64,000 nt of DNA, taken from assembly GCA_963932465.1 (NCBI GenBank), contig OZ010786.1, positions 540,767,073 through 540,831,072 on the forward strand, in the 5' to 3' direction. The position numbers and the translations under genes are program-made. Position 1 is the first letter of the stretch. The number at the start of each line of letters is the position of its first letter. Under the pieces are notes generated by a model that was not told the DNA's origin, ran no database searches, and saw nothing but the letters and a program-made list of their open reading frames with translations. This DNA is from Maratus speciosus (taxonomy: Eukaryota > Arthropoda > Arachnida > Araneae > Salticidae). Shown one piece after another: positions 24,291-34,905 of the stretch.

Positions 24291-24823
24291 CAGGGTCGTC
24301 CGTAATTAAACGACCTTACTTTAAAGTTTTCTACTGATGAAATTAATTTTCATAAAGTTGTGAAATTTTGTGAAAGACATAACAAAGGAATGGGAATTTA
24401 TTTAAACGAAAAAAGTTCAAATTTTCGCCGCCAGAGTGCGTTTTTATTAACTTACAACAAAACATTTTCCACAGGCCAGTTATCATTTTCAGGTACAAAA
24501 TGGAACCGTAATATAGCATGTTCCACACTTGACCGCAGGGAATATTAAGAGCATGTCGTGAAATGCCCGAGTTAAGTTAATAAATAAATTTTCTAAACTG
24601 TTTCTAATTCTATTACAATTAATTACAATTTCTAAAATTGTATGCTAAATATGCGATTCAGTAACAATCTCATTCTGGTGGTGAAACTTTAAACGTTTTT
24701 TTTTCTTTTGCTTAAATAAATTATCACACCTCTATTATATTTTCACAATATTTCACAACTTCATGAACAATAGTTTCTCTGTAGACAACTTTAAAGTAGA
24801 ATTGTTTAATTACGGACAGCCAG
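24291..24823. mobile_element. TIR element with ~90-bp inverted ends and TA duplication
   Basis: The ends CAGGGTCGTCCGTAATTAAA and the complement TTTAATTACGGACAGCCAG are inverted repeats. Similarity extends through CTTTAAAGTTTTCTAC, CATAAAGTTGTGAAAT and TTGTGAAA. TA flanks at 24289-24290 and 24824-24825. Overlapping 61- and 62-codon frames on opposite strands inside it have no recognisable product. This is a non-autonomous element of Tc1/mariner type by target site. Confidence 0.85.
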
Positions 24824-24949
24824 TACTTACAAATTATTTTTTTCTATATATTCTAAATCTAATAACTACTGAAAAATGTTGCATTACATTAATCTGTAGT
24901 CCCCATTGTTAGTTACAATCGATTACTGCGATTCATTTCGTAATGCAGA

Positions 24950-25710
24950 GCATGTTAACAGGTTTATAATATTACTAATCTATAATCGACACACAGTCAC
25001 GTTATTAAAATGTTAAAAGTTTCATTAATTTTGTTTAAGATGCATTTCAATGGCTCCCTTTTCGTTCAATAGAGGAAAACTTCTGTAATGGAGAAATAAT
25101 ATAGCAGCTTCTTGCCGAAAAAAATAAATAAATTTAGTGCGTTTATTTTTTTACATAATTCTTTTTTTAAATATATGAATGTGATAAAGAGCTTTATTTT
25201 ATTTATTTTTGTCATGTATAAAGCAGGAAATAAAAATGAAACTCTTCTTACGAGAGTATTTGGAAAAGTAATTAGTGACAAGAGTAATTCAATAAATAAG
25301 TGAACGTCATATCTGTTAATGAGTGTTTATGCTAATATTATGATTATAATAAATGATCATTGCGTGTAAATGATGATTATGGTATAAATAAATATTTTTG
25401 ATCTGGTTATGGAGGTTAATTTTCAGAAAGGGGCCTTTATAATGCATACTTAATGTTTTTGTCGTAATATGTGTTACAATAATTAGGTTGTAATATGAAG
25501 AACTCAGTAATGTGTTACAGCATATATGTTTATTTTCCAAAATAATAATAAAAAAAAGATAAAATCTGCAATCATAAAATTTAAGAAAGTGCAAAACAAT
25601 AAATGAAAAATGCTTATTGTTGGTTAAAACACTATATTAAGTCAGGGAGAAAATATACTATTTTCCACGGAAAACAGATGATATTTAAATACAGTAGGCC
25701 ACAAAATAAA
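24950..25710 (+). repeat. Tandem duplication, unit 1
   Basis: The block beginning GACACACAGTCACGTTATT (24988) is repeated at about 25716. The two copies align over their length (TTCAATGGCTC/TTCAATAACTC, GGAAATAAAAATGAAA/GGAGATAAAAATGAAA, AATTCAATAAATAA, TTTTTGATCTGGTTATGGAGG). No frame is conserved between them, so I do not call the 63-92-codon frames. Confidence 0.85.
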
Positions 25711-26450
25711 ATAGATAGACACACAGCCACGTTATTTAATTGTTAAAATTTCATTATTCATCTTGAAGATAAATTTCAATAACTCTCTTTTAGTTCAATA
25801 AAGGCAAATTTCGTTAATGGATCAATAATATTTAGGCCTCTGGGAAAAGAAAAATTAAAAAGGAAATGTAATTCATTTATTTTTTACATACTTCTTTTTT
25901 TAAATATAACACTGCAGTAAAGAACTTCATTTTAAGGATTTTCTTGATGATAAAGGAGGAGATAAAAATGAAATTATCCATACGAGAATATTTTGAAAAG
26001 TAATTTGTTACGCGCGTAATTCAATAAATAAATGACCATCGTATCTTTTAATGAATGTTTATGCTAGTATAATGCTTAAAACAAAATATCGTATGTGTAA
26101 ATGAAGAATTATGACATAAATCAATATTTTTGATCTGGTTATGGAGGCTAAATTCAACAAAGGTGAACTTTATAATACGTATTTAATGTTTATGCCGTAA
26201 TATGTTTTACAATTATAAGGTAGTAATATTAAAGAGCTCAAGAATGTGTTATAGCAGATATGATTATTTTGCAAAATAATAATAAAGGATAAAATCGGCA
26301 ATCTTCAAATTTAAGAAATTGTAAAACAATACTCGATGAATAATACTGCTTGGGGATTAAAACGCTAGCAAAAATGTTTATTATGTCAGGGACAAAATAT
26401 ATGATTTTCTATGGAATAGAGATGGTATTTAAATACTGTCGGCTACGAAA
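25711..26450 (+). repeat. Tandem duplication, unit 2
   Basis: This is the direct copy of the preceding block, period about 730 bp, with scattered substitutions and indels. Both end near a stretch reading AGACAAAATATATGATTTTC or its variant, followed by ATGGTATTTAAATAC or ATGATATTTAAATAC. Confidence 0.85.
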
Positions 26451-26645
26451 AAAAGATTGATCATCCTATGCATTTTAATTCTCAAATCGCAAAAGAAAAA
26501 TGAAGGTAGCCATATCTATCAATGTATGTTAAAAAAATGCGCCATGCTTACGATAACGACTATTTATTATTTTTTTTTCACAAAATATTTTTGGACTATT
26601 AAAAAAAAAAATAATAATTTTTATGGAAATGTTACTAGAATGTAG

Positions 26646-26686
<41 letters not shown>

Positions 26687-28400
26687 TATATATCTATATA
26701 TATTTGATATATTTTTTACTTAATTTTTGCAGAGTTTATTTCAAAAAGAGAATGTTTTGTTTTCCTACTATCTCAAGTAAATTTATAAAAAAATAACATA
26801 ATAAATTATTCAGTTTTTGCAAACACAACGTAGATTTAAAGCAAACATTTCAACTAACAATGCATTCCAAACCTGAAATAAATTACAGCGCTAATTATTA
26901 AACGTTTACAGGAATGATAGAAATGATTCTTTGGAATATTACCAAAAAGGGCCTGTCAGGTTCCGTTTTCTTTTCGGCTGAAAGAATTCTTCCACACAGA
27001 AAAGATTACTCGTCTCGGCCGAATGTAGAATTCAACTTTTTAAGATGTTCGAAGAAACCAACTGATATGAGGACCACATGACTATTAGATACGATGCAGT
27101 GATTATTAATTGTGTTTAAAGACTATTTTTATTGACTTTTAAGAACAACTGTGGTTGGTTGTGTTTATGACGGCCAATTATCAACACGAGGGATATAAAC
27201 CCTAAGTTGTGGATGCTCTCTCTCCGTGGGGGTCTTTCAAAGGGAACCTAACCCGTATTTACGCAAAGAGTAACAGTTCATTCCAGTGGCGCGTGAATGT
27301 GGATGTTTTTAAAAGAAACTTTTTTTTAACAAGATTAGATTTAATTAAACTCATCATTTATTTCTTAAAACAGACAAATTTGTATGGATGCCGTTTGCTG
27401 AAGTTAGCTGAAAAAAAAACAATTTCATCTGACATGAACTATAAGGGGGAAAAAATCATTATTGCGCTATGAGTGAAAATTAATTATTACTAAATTATTA
27501 GAAAATGATGTTTTTCATCTGCGGCATTTTACGGTTCAATGAAACTGGGTGTTTTCTTTTCAGAGTGTACAGTTTTTCCTAAAACAGAAATTTCTTTATA
27601 TATCTGAGTAGTTAAATTTAAATTTAAAAAAATAATTTTTCTCAACGTTAAATGAATTAAAAAAACTAAACTATTTTGCTTACGAATGGTCATAGCTATT
27701 GATTTTTTTTATTTTAATTATTTGGAACAATCTGAGAGAAAAGAGACAGTGAAAATGATTAAGTCATCGGCTTTCAAGATGCAATTCAAATGTAGTACAA
27801 AATTAGTAAGTGTAAAGTAAAGCTAGGAGAGTCTGTGAACAATTCAACATAGTAATAATAATAAATCCAAATATAATTTTTTTGGTGAACTATCAACGAA
27901 TTCATTTACATAAATTTCTTTTCTTTTTATGCATGCCCATTGCTATTTCGTTGTTATGCTGTAATTTAATAGAATATCTGTTATAAAACCAAAAAAAGCT
28001 AATTTGCACAATCTGTCCTATGAAACAGGATTGGGAGGTCAGGAGAGAATTTTTCTTTTTGGGGAGGTCGGATGTATACTTTGGAGAATCGAAATGACGA
28101 TCCACTGCTGATAGTTATCGAATTGCAAGTTTCAGGTATTAGTGGAGGTTTGTCAACGTGGGCACCTCTTATTTAACCCACAGAACTTGTCTAACTAAAC
28201 ATAGCCTAAACTAGAACAACTTACAGACGCCGCATAAAAAGAAAACCTAGCAAGTTAACACAAACAAACAATGTATCGCTTATCTTGAAAATACAGTAAA
28301 ACTCTACTCACTGGATATATTCGTGTGGCCTTATTAAACAGAATATGTTTCACTTAAAAAAAAAAAATAAGTTTACCATTCTAGAATGTGTCGCTTTCCT
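26451..28400. other. Intergenic or intronic DNA; one GC-richer island
   Basis: Most is AT-rich without features. At 26950-27300 the composition is more balanced (CTTTTCGGCTGAAAGAATTC, CGTGGGGGTCTTTCAAAGGG), followed by an 87-codon frame at 27209-27472 with no recognisable motif. This island could be an exon, a promoter region or an unrecognised repeat. I cannot support any of these. An AT microsatellite lies at 26649-26680. Confidence 0.35.
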
Positions 28401-28401
28401 A

Positions 28402-28470
28402 CTGTAACCAACATCACACTGCTTGACATGGACGATTGGTCTATTTCATGTGTCAAGCTACGGGTTACAG
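28402..28470. repeat. Imperfect hairpin
   Basis: CTGTAACC (28402-28409) and GCTTGACATG (28421-28430) are answered in inverse order by CATGTGTCAAGC (28447-28458) and GGTTACAG (28463-28470). The two-part stem has a two-base bulge. It may be the remains of a small foldback element. No role is known. Confidence 0.75.
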
Positions 28471-28927
28471 CATTTACTGGTGAAGAAACAGATGTACTCG
28501 TTATCACCCGATTACCCGATTTCTTAACCCTTTAACCTGCATGCACTGATATTTAGATGATATCTACACTTGGTTTCAGAATGATATGAACACAGAGTAA
28601 TTTTGTGATATCCTGGCAAAAATTCACAAATAATTATCAGAAAACCCCATTCTTGAGGCAAATACAGCAACTGTACATAATACTTAGCGGTAAAAGAAAT
28701 ATAAAAATTTAAATTCATTGAAAATACTAATTATAAAAAAAAACGGTGTTGCAAAGTGACATGGACATTGATCGAACTTATCACTAAACGAGCATGCAGA
28801 ACTGTACAGGAATACCGAATGCCAATACGAGAAAATGAAACCAAAATATGCAAATTAGTTTGGCATATAAAGATACTTCGCAGACAAGGAAATTTCCAAA
28901 CCTTATTGCAAAGTATTTTCTAGAAGT

Positions 28928-29917
28928 ATGTGTCGTAAAAGTGCTTTAAGTGGTTTTGAGAAGTGGAAAATTGTGGCTTTTCAGGATTAAAGACTTTCGG
29001 CCCGAGCAATCGCAAAAAAATTTAAAAGAACTCCAAGTGTAAAATTGAATTTTCTTCTATTAAAAGAGAATTATGGATCTGAGAAGTCACCTGGACGTCT
29101 CCCAAAGCTGTCCAAAAGGTAAAAAAGAGCCATTATAAAGAGAATGTGTAATGGGAAAACAACTTTATGCGAACTTTCAAGAGATCCACTGATAGCAATT
29201 TTAAAAGTACCTTGACCAGTGTAGTCAAGAGCTCTATGATGAGGAGGTAGGAACAAGAAAAGAAAGCCCGAACCACATACGATGACTAAAATGCATCAGC
29301 AGAATCGCCTGGAGTGGAAAAAAAATCACATGTCCTGGAAATTATAATATGAAAGTGTAATATTTTCGGATGAAAAAAAATTTCGATGGTCCGGAATGTT
29401 TTTCTTATTATTTGCACGACTTGCGCAAGAGATCAGAAGCGTTTTCGAAACGGCAGCTGGGTGGATGTTCACTCATTGTTTGGGTTGCATTTGGATTTCA
29501 TGGTAAGATTAACGTTCGCTTCCCTCTGGCAGAATTAGCGCATTAATCTAACAAAATCTACTTGAAGTAAACATGATGACATTTGCTGAGGAAATTGGCG
29601 AACTTTCCTGGATTTTCCAACAAGACAATGCATCCATCTACACGGAAAACAGCACTTGTACATGGTTTATTAATAATTGTGTACGTGTAATTCTATGGTC
29701 ATCTGTTTGTTCTGATTTAAATACAATGAAAAATGTATGGAACAAATTAGTTAGAGCTGTTTACGCAAATGGAAAATTATATGCCACAATTTCAGAATTA
29801 AAAGCTGCTATCATCTTCCACTGGAATGAAATCGATCAAAATATTCTAGAAAACTTCATTCCTGATCGCGTTTTTACATTAACTAAAAGATCTGGTACAT
29901 ACACTGGCTATTATTAT
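28928..29917 (+). pseudogene. Tc1-type transposase relic
   Basis: The first codons read MCRKSALSGFEKWKIVAFQD, then a stop. Later frames continue through an N-terminal helix-turn-helix region (SARAIAKKF, SPGRLPKLSKR), HQQNRLEWKKNHMSW, the first catalytic block VIFSDEKKF, and the second block FQQDNASIYT inside an open frame from 29573. The third block reads CSDLNTMKNVW. Exactly 34 residues separate the second Asp from the position of the last acid, as in DD34E enzymes, but that position is Lys. Several stops and frame changes interrupt the gene. The C-terminal part (RAVYANGKLYATISELKAA) is still well matched to the family. The enzyme would have cut and pasted its own TIRs at TA sites; this copy is dead. 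I could not find its TIRs. Confidence 0.88.
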
Positions 29918-32159
29918 ACATTTTTGGTCAATGTTTATATCATTATGAAACACATCAAAATGGAAAAATATAGATTATTTTATGTATATAATCGCTGTTC
30001 CAATTATATCTTGTTATAAAATAAAACGGACTGCTTTAAGGACTGTTATAGATTCTGATGACGACTGAGTGAGCGAGTTGAAACAAGTCAAATGAGGTTT
30101 TTAATATACTTTTAATGTGTTTTTAGTAACGTCTTTTAAACAAATAAACATTCTAATATATGTTTTAACTTTTCCGTTTGGAATATATATTGTGATAGGA
30201 TTGTTCTATTTCTAACATTGATTAGACTTCAGTTTGATTTGTAACATTTTCTTTTTTTATGCTTGAAAAACTGGATGTTCATATCATTTTAAGCCCAGTG
30301 TATTAGTTTATTGTATACCAGTGTCTTTATTTATTTATTATTTTTTCATAAACGTAATTACGCCAATCACGAATACTCAAATATCTTTATTTTACTAAAT
30401 CTTAACGTTACTATTTCATATTTATGGCAAATTTCAAAAGCTTTATGTCACATAAATATAGCATGATAAACAAAATGTTAAGATTTTCAATAAATGAGAC
30501 TACTAGGGTAATCACACCTTCATATATTATACAAGAACTTGCTAAGTGTATAAAACGTGTGACTAAAGAGAATTTCCTAAAGCGATTTATGGTAATAAGT
30601 TCATATAATCCTTTAAATGGATTTCCCTAAGGTACATTCATGCTGAAGTGGAACTAATTGACAGAGTTGACATCATAAATTTTAGTGAGCATAAAATTGT
30701 ATAAGGAGAATTTTCTAAACGAAATCAAAAGAGTTAATAAGAATTAATAGCATTTTGGCTTTGTAATATTGATGTCTTCTAATCTCCAATAATACGGGTT
30801 GTTTTAAATGGCTGGCTCAATTTAAGGTTATACTAAATGCAATTTTTATAAGATTTTCTGAAAAAATGTTATGTAACATTGTTTTAGGAAGTAATAAGCA
30901 ATGAAATACCACTCTTTTGTACAGTAGCTTTCATATATTAGTTTTTGCTCAAACCGATTAAATGAAATCCTATATGCGAGGAAAGTCATGTCATTTCCTG
31001 TAAAATATCTTTCGTAAAAAAATTATGAAATTCACAATTTCAAAGAGCAATGTATTAGAAATGATGTCAGAGAATTCTATTTATAAATGTTAATGTAATA
31101 TTAGGAATAAATATATTAAACGAAACCTTTAAAATTATAATGTAGTTTAAACATTTCTAAAGTTCGTAAAATTATCTGTAGTTTCTTGATATATGTATAA
31201 ATAAATATTATCCATTTTTTACAATATGTCACTATGTTATCCAACGTGGGGTTCTCAGGTTACAGAATATTGGTGAAAGCCTTTTTTGTAAATTAAAAAA
31301 AAGTAATGGACTTTTTAAAATACACATATATATTTTCAGATTGCCTAGTAACAAAAACATAAAAGGTTTGAAGATGAAAACTATTCATTATGTATAGAAA
31401 AAAAATTAAATTGACTTTCTTATTCGCTACCCGTAGGCATTCCAGGAGTTAAAAAACTAATAAATCCGCGAACGTTTTCGCTACTTACAAGAAATTCATA
31501 ATTCCAGTACCTTAGGAGAGTAGCTCGATTACGTGTCTGTTAAATTTGTGTTTATTTTATTTTATTTTATTATTTATTGATGCCAATTAATTCGCTATGA
31601 AATACTAGCTGTAAACAGGTAAACTATATATGAGCTGCTCAGTGCTCAAATCGATTAACTCCATTAAATGAAAATTTTCAGTATAAATAGTTTTAATAAC
31701 TATAAAAATATTGTATCTACATAATATTTTTTCTCGGGATATGTTGACTGAACTCATTAATGTTCTTTTAATCAAGTGTAGCTTTTTATCACTGCATAAA
31801 TATATTGGAAATTTTTACTGTTCCTTTGTTTAAAAAAAGCGAACTTAAAATGCAGTTGGTCTGATTGGCTTCCGAACGCCTGTTATATTGTTTTAAGTGC
31901 ACACACTCTATTGTTTGTATAATGACTGCACGCGATATATATTTAAAGAGAATTATGCTTGAGAATTGTTTGACAAACGCAAAAGTTCAGTAAATTTACT
32001 TAGTTTCAAAGCAATTTAATTTGAAAGAATATGTTTTCTATTCGATTGTCTACACAATGAACTTGTACGATGTATTGAACTTAAAATAAAAAAGAAAAGT
32101 GGTCAGCTAAACTAATGGCATTGAGCTCACATACTATTCACACTAATTGTGTATTATAC
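29918..32159. other. AT-rich DNA, nothing recognised
   Basis: The 68-codon frame at 30424-30630 has no recognisable motif. No structures or repeat partners were noticed apart from short A/T runs and TTTAT repeats near 31550. Confidence 0.45.
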
Positions 32160-33182
32160 TCTTATTTTAAAGAATAATGCCCCTCAAAAAAATAAGTGAA
32201 GGAGAATTAGCCACCGTTTCCCCCTTTATACTTAACCAGTGAACCTCAAAATCTAATCAGGGAAACTCCTTATCATAATAAACCGGTATACCAAATGTGG
32301 AGCAAATCGAATAATCCTGCAAAAAAACCATTTATCTAAATTAAGGTGTGGACTAGACCCCCTTTATCCTTAACCAATGAATCCCCAAAACGAATCAGGG
32401 AAGCTCCTTAACATAATAAACCGGTATACCAAATTTGGAGCAAAGCGAATAATTCTGCATGAAAAACCGGTCTATATAAATTAAGGGGGGTCGACTAGCC
32501 CCCTTCCCCCTTTATCCTTAACCAATGAACCCCCAAAACTAATCAGGGAAGTTCCTTAACATAATAAACCGGTATACCAAATTCGAAGCAAATCGAATCA
32601 TTCTGCATGAAAAATCCATTTATCTGAATTAAAAGGGGTGGACTAACCCCCCTTTTCCCCCTTTATCCTTAACCAATGAACCCCCAAAACTAATCAGGGA
32701 AGTTCCTTAACATAATAAACCGGTATACCAAATTCGAAGCAAATCGAATCATTCTGCATGAAAAATCCATTTATCTGAATTAAAAGGGGTGGACTAACCC
32801 TTCTTTTCCCCCTTTATCCTTAACCAATGAACCCCCAAAACTAATCAGGGAAGTTCCTTAACATAATAAACCGGTATAGCAAATCCGGAGCAAATCGAAT
32901 GATTCTGCATGAAAACCAATTTATCTGAATTAAGGGGTTGGACTAACCCCGTTTTTCCCCATTTATCCTTAGCCAATGAATTCTCAAAACTAATCAGGGA
33001 AGCACCTTATCACAATGAACCTAGAAAAAAATTTTGAAGCAAATCGGATGTTTCTATCAAGAGTTATCGCGTTACGTACATACATACATGTATACGTACA
33101 TACAAACAGAACGGGCGGGCACATTAACTCCCAGGCTTTGATAGCCTGTGAGCTAATAATCTTTGATAGCCTGTGATCTAAT
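32160..33182 (+). mobile_element. Helitron-type element built of ~150-bp repeats
   Basis: The 3' end is characteristic: stem CAGGCT/AGCCTG (33132-33148) with loop TTGAT, then TGAG, then CTAA at 33153-33156 followed by T. A second, shortened terminus (TTTGATAGCCTGTGATCTAA, ending 33181, then T) follows at once, like a duplicated 3' end. Before it lie ACATACATACATG-type short repeats and GAACGGGCGGGCAC. The 5' end is uncertain; TCTTATTTTAAAG at 32160 is a candidate, but it is preceded by C rather than A. No replication protein is encoded. Confidence 0.6.
32210..33050 (+). repeat. Six-unit tandem repeat, period ~150 bp
   Basis: The anchor CCGGTATACC occurs at 32283, 32421, 32569, 32720 and (as CCGGTATAGC) 32871, with a degenerate sixth near 33020. 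Spacing is 138-151 bp. Each unit runs CCCCCTTTATCCTTAACCA, then ATGAACCCCCAAAACTAATC, AGGGAAG, CCTTAACATAATAAACC, a GAAGCAAATCGAAT phrase and CTGCATGAAAAA. Units three and four are almost identical, pointing to recent homogenisation in the middle of the array. Confidence 0.95.
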
Positions 33183-33608
33183 AAACATCACTTTATTAAA
33201 TGAGACACTGAAAGTTTGCACAATTTAGATGAGTTACTACAAGAAAGCATTTTTGGCAGAAAACATCATTTTTAAAAAAAGCAATACATCACAGTTTTAT
33301 GTTGAATATTGCCACGGAAACTTAAGGAATGCTTTCAAATAAAGGATAGGTCCACCCTTAGATGCAATGCATTGTCATCACCAACTTCCATACTGCCAAC
33401 TAAGTTGTCGGACAGCAAAATGAGAACCGAAGACTAGGCCCGAAATAAACCTTGTAATTTTAACACCTAATATTGGTATGTGCAATGACAATTTATTAAC
33501 GGTGCCTGAGATTACACAAAAGGTGGTTTTGAGCATAAGTGTCCAGATATTGAAACCAATATTTTCTTATAGCAGGTTTGTAAATCATTTCGTATATACA
33601 TTTATATA

Positions 33609-34047
33609 CCGGGTGTCCCAAAAATGACTGATGGATTTTAAAATTCAATAGCTTCCAATCGGTGACAGATATTAAAAACATTCTTGCAGGAGGGTTATGT
33701 ATGATGTCAGGATTTTTCGTACTGTGATTCTTGATTTTAGTTCGAGTTTCGAACAATAGATGGCGCTCAGTCCAGACCCGATTTTTGGTACTTCGGTATC
33801 CATTCAATACATTTTAATCTCCTTTTTTCGCAAGCAAGAAGAGAGAGGCCGAAAAAATCGAGCCTGTACTTATCGGTTATTGCTTGCAGCGCCATCTATC
33901 GATGCTATTTGTAACTAAAACTGAAAATTGCAGCATAAAATCTCCTGACGTCTTACATAACACTTCTGCAAGAATTTTTTTTTTATATTTGTCACCGTTT
34001 GCAAGTTATGGAGTTTTAAAATCCATAAGTAATTTTTGGAACACCCA

Positions 34048-34050
<3 letters not shown>
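33609..34050. mobile_element. TA-flanked foldback MITE, family 1, copy 2
   Basis: A 442-bp relative of 4905-5360 with ends CGGGTGTCCCAAAAATGACT and the complement TTTTTGGAACACCCAGTG. TA flanks at 33607-33608 and 34051-34052. The arms carry CTTGCAGGAGGGTTATGTAT and ATAGATGGCGCT and their complements. Frames of 84 and 103 codons here are shadows of the arms. An AT microsatellite abuts the right end at 34051-34104. Confidence 0.88.

Positions 34051-34104
<54 letters not shown>
34051..34104. repeat. (TA)n microsatellite
   Basis: A perfect TA tract begins at the MITE's right TA target duplication, so the target duplication itself may have seeded or landed in the microsatellite. Confidence 0.95.
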
Positions 34105-34108
<4 letters not shown>

Positions 34109-34394
34109 ATTCCGTTTTTGAAAAATATTGTATTTTGAAACGTATGTATATGATTTTTTAAAAGTATTTTTATTGAATATTCTATTATGATTTCATAGCA
34201 CTACAGAATGAAGATATGCACACCAAAATCTGAATTAAACATTTTCAGGCAATTTAACCAACTATCGATAAATTTATATGAATTTTTTGTAGAAAGCGTC
34301 GGTCATCTTGTAAACAGTGTCAGAATTTTCATAGAACCACTGTAACGAGAAACAAAAATACATTTTGAGCAATTGTAAATAACATTATCAACGA

Positions 34395-34905
34395 AATATG
34401 ATCATGTAAGGACCTTGGAAGAGGACTTAAAGCAGCAGCGTGTCCGTCAATGTAGTTGCGTACATTTTCTGTCGGATTCAGGACCGGTGATTGAACTGAC
34501 GGTTCTATTCGCTCAAAACCCTGACCCTCAATATAATTCTAAAAAAAAGAGATCCACGAGTATTTCCTTTTCATCCATTAAAATAAAATCGCTACTAATA
34601 ACAGCGACATACTCGTATGAGTGGATATATCGATGAACACCAGCCCGAATTTCTCCATAGAACACGTACAGCTCAGAGCGCCGACCACCGAGAGAGTTTA
34701 CCACACAAAACCATGATTCTACCACATCTTTAACAGTGCCTTTTATCAGTGTTTGATTGCCTGTATCTGATTCGTTGTTCCGTCCGGATTTCCAAGCAGT
34801 CTGAATCTCTCTCTAATGTGAACCTGAACTCATCTTTTAACAGTGCAGGAGCGTTTTTCTCTCTCTTCTTGGAAACGCGTTCACTTGTCAGCAAAAACGG
34901 ACACT
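34395..34905 (-). pseudogene. Second Tc1-type transposase relic, minus strand
   Basis: Read on the minus strand, LLKDEFRFTLERDSD matches the first catalytic block region (family form: ESRF followed by a short variable loop). It is followed by IRYRQSN, LGGRRSELYVFYGE, YIHSYEYVAVISSDFILMDE around the second Asp, and then in another frame RIEPSVQSPVLNPTENV, which contains the NP-x-EN block with the last Glu. The frame shifts at least twice, and a stop follows FFLELY. Only the catalytic half is recognisable. It belongs to a different Tc1 lineage from the relic at 28928-29917, judging by these blocks. TIRs were not found. Confidence 0.8.

Noticed and set aside
26950..27472. Host exon or promoter island
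   Set aside because: The composition is more balanced and an 87-codon frame exists, but no domain, splice pair or repeat evidence supports a call.
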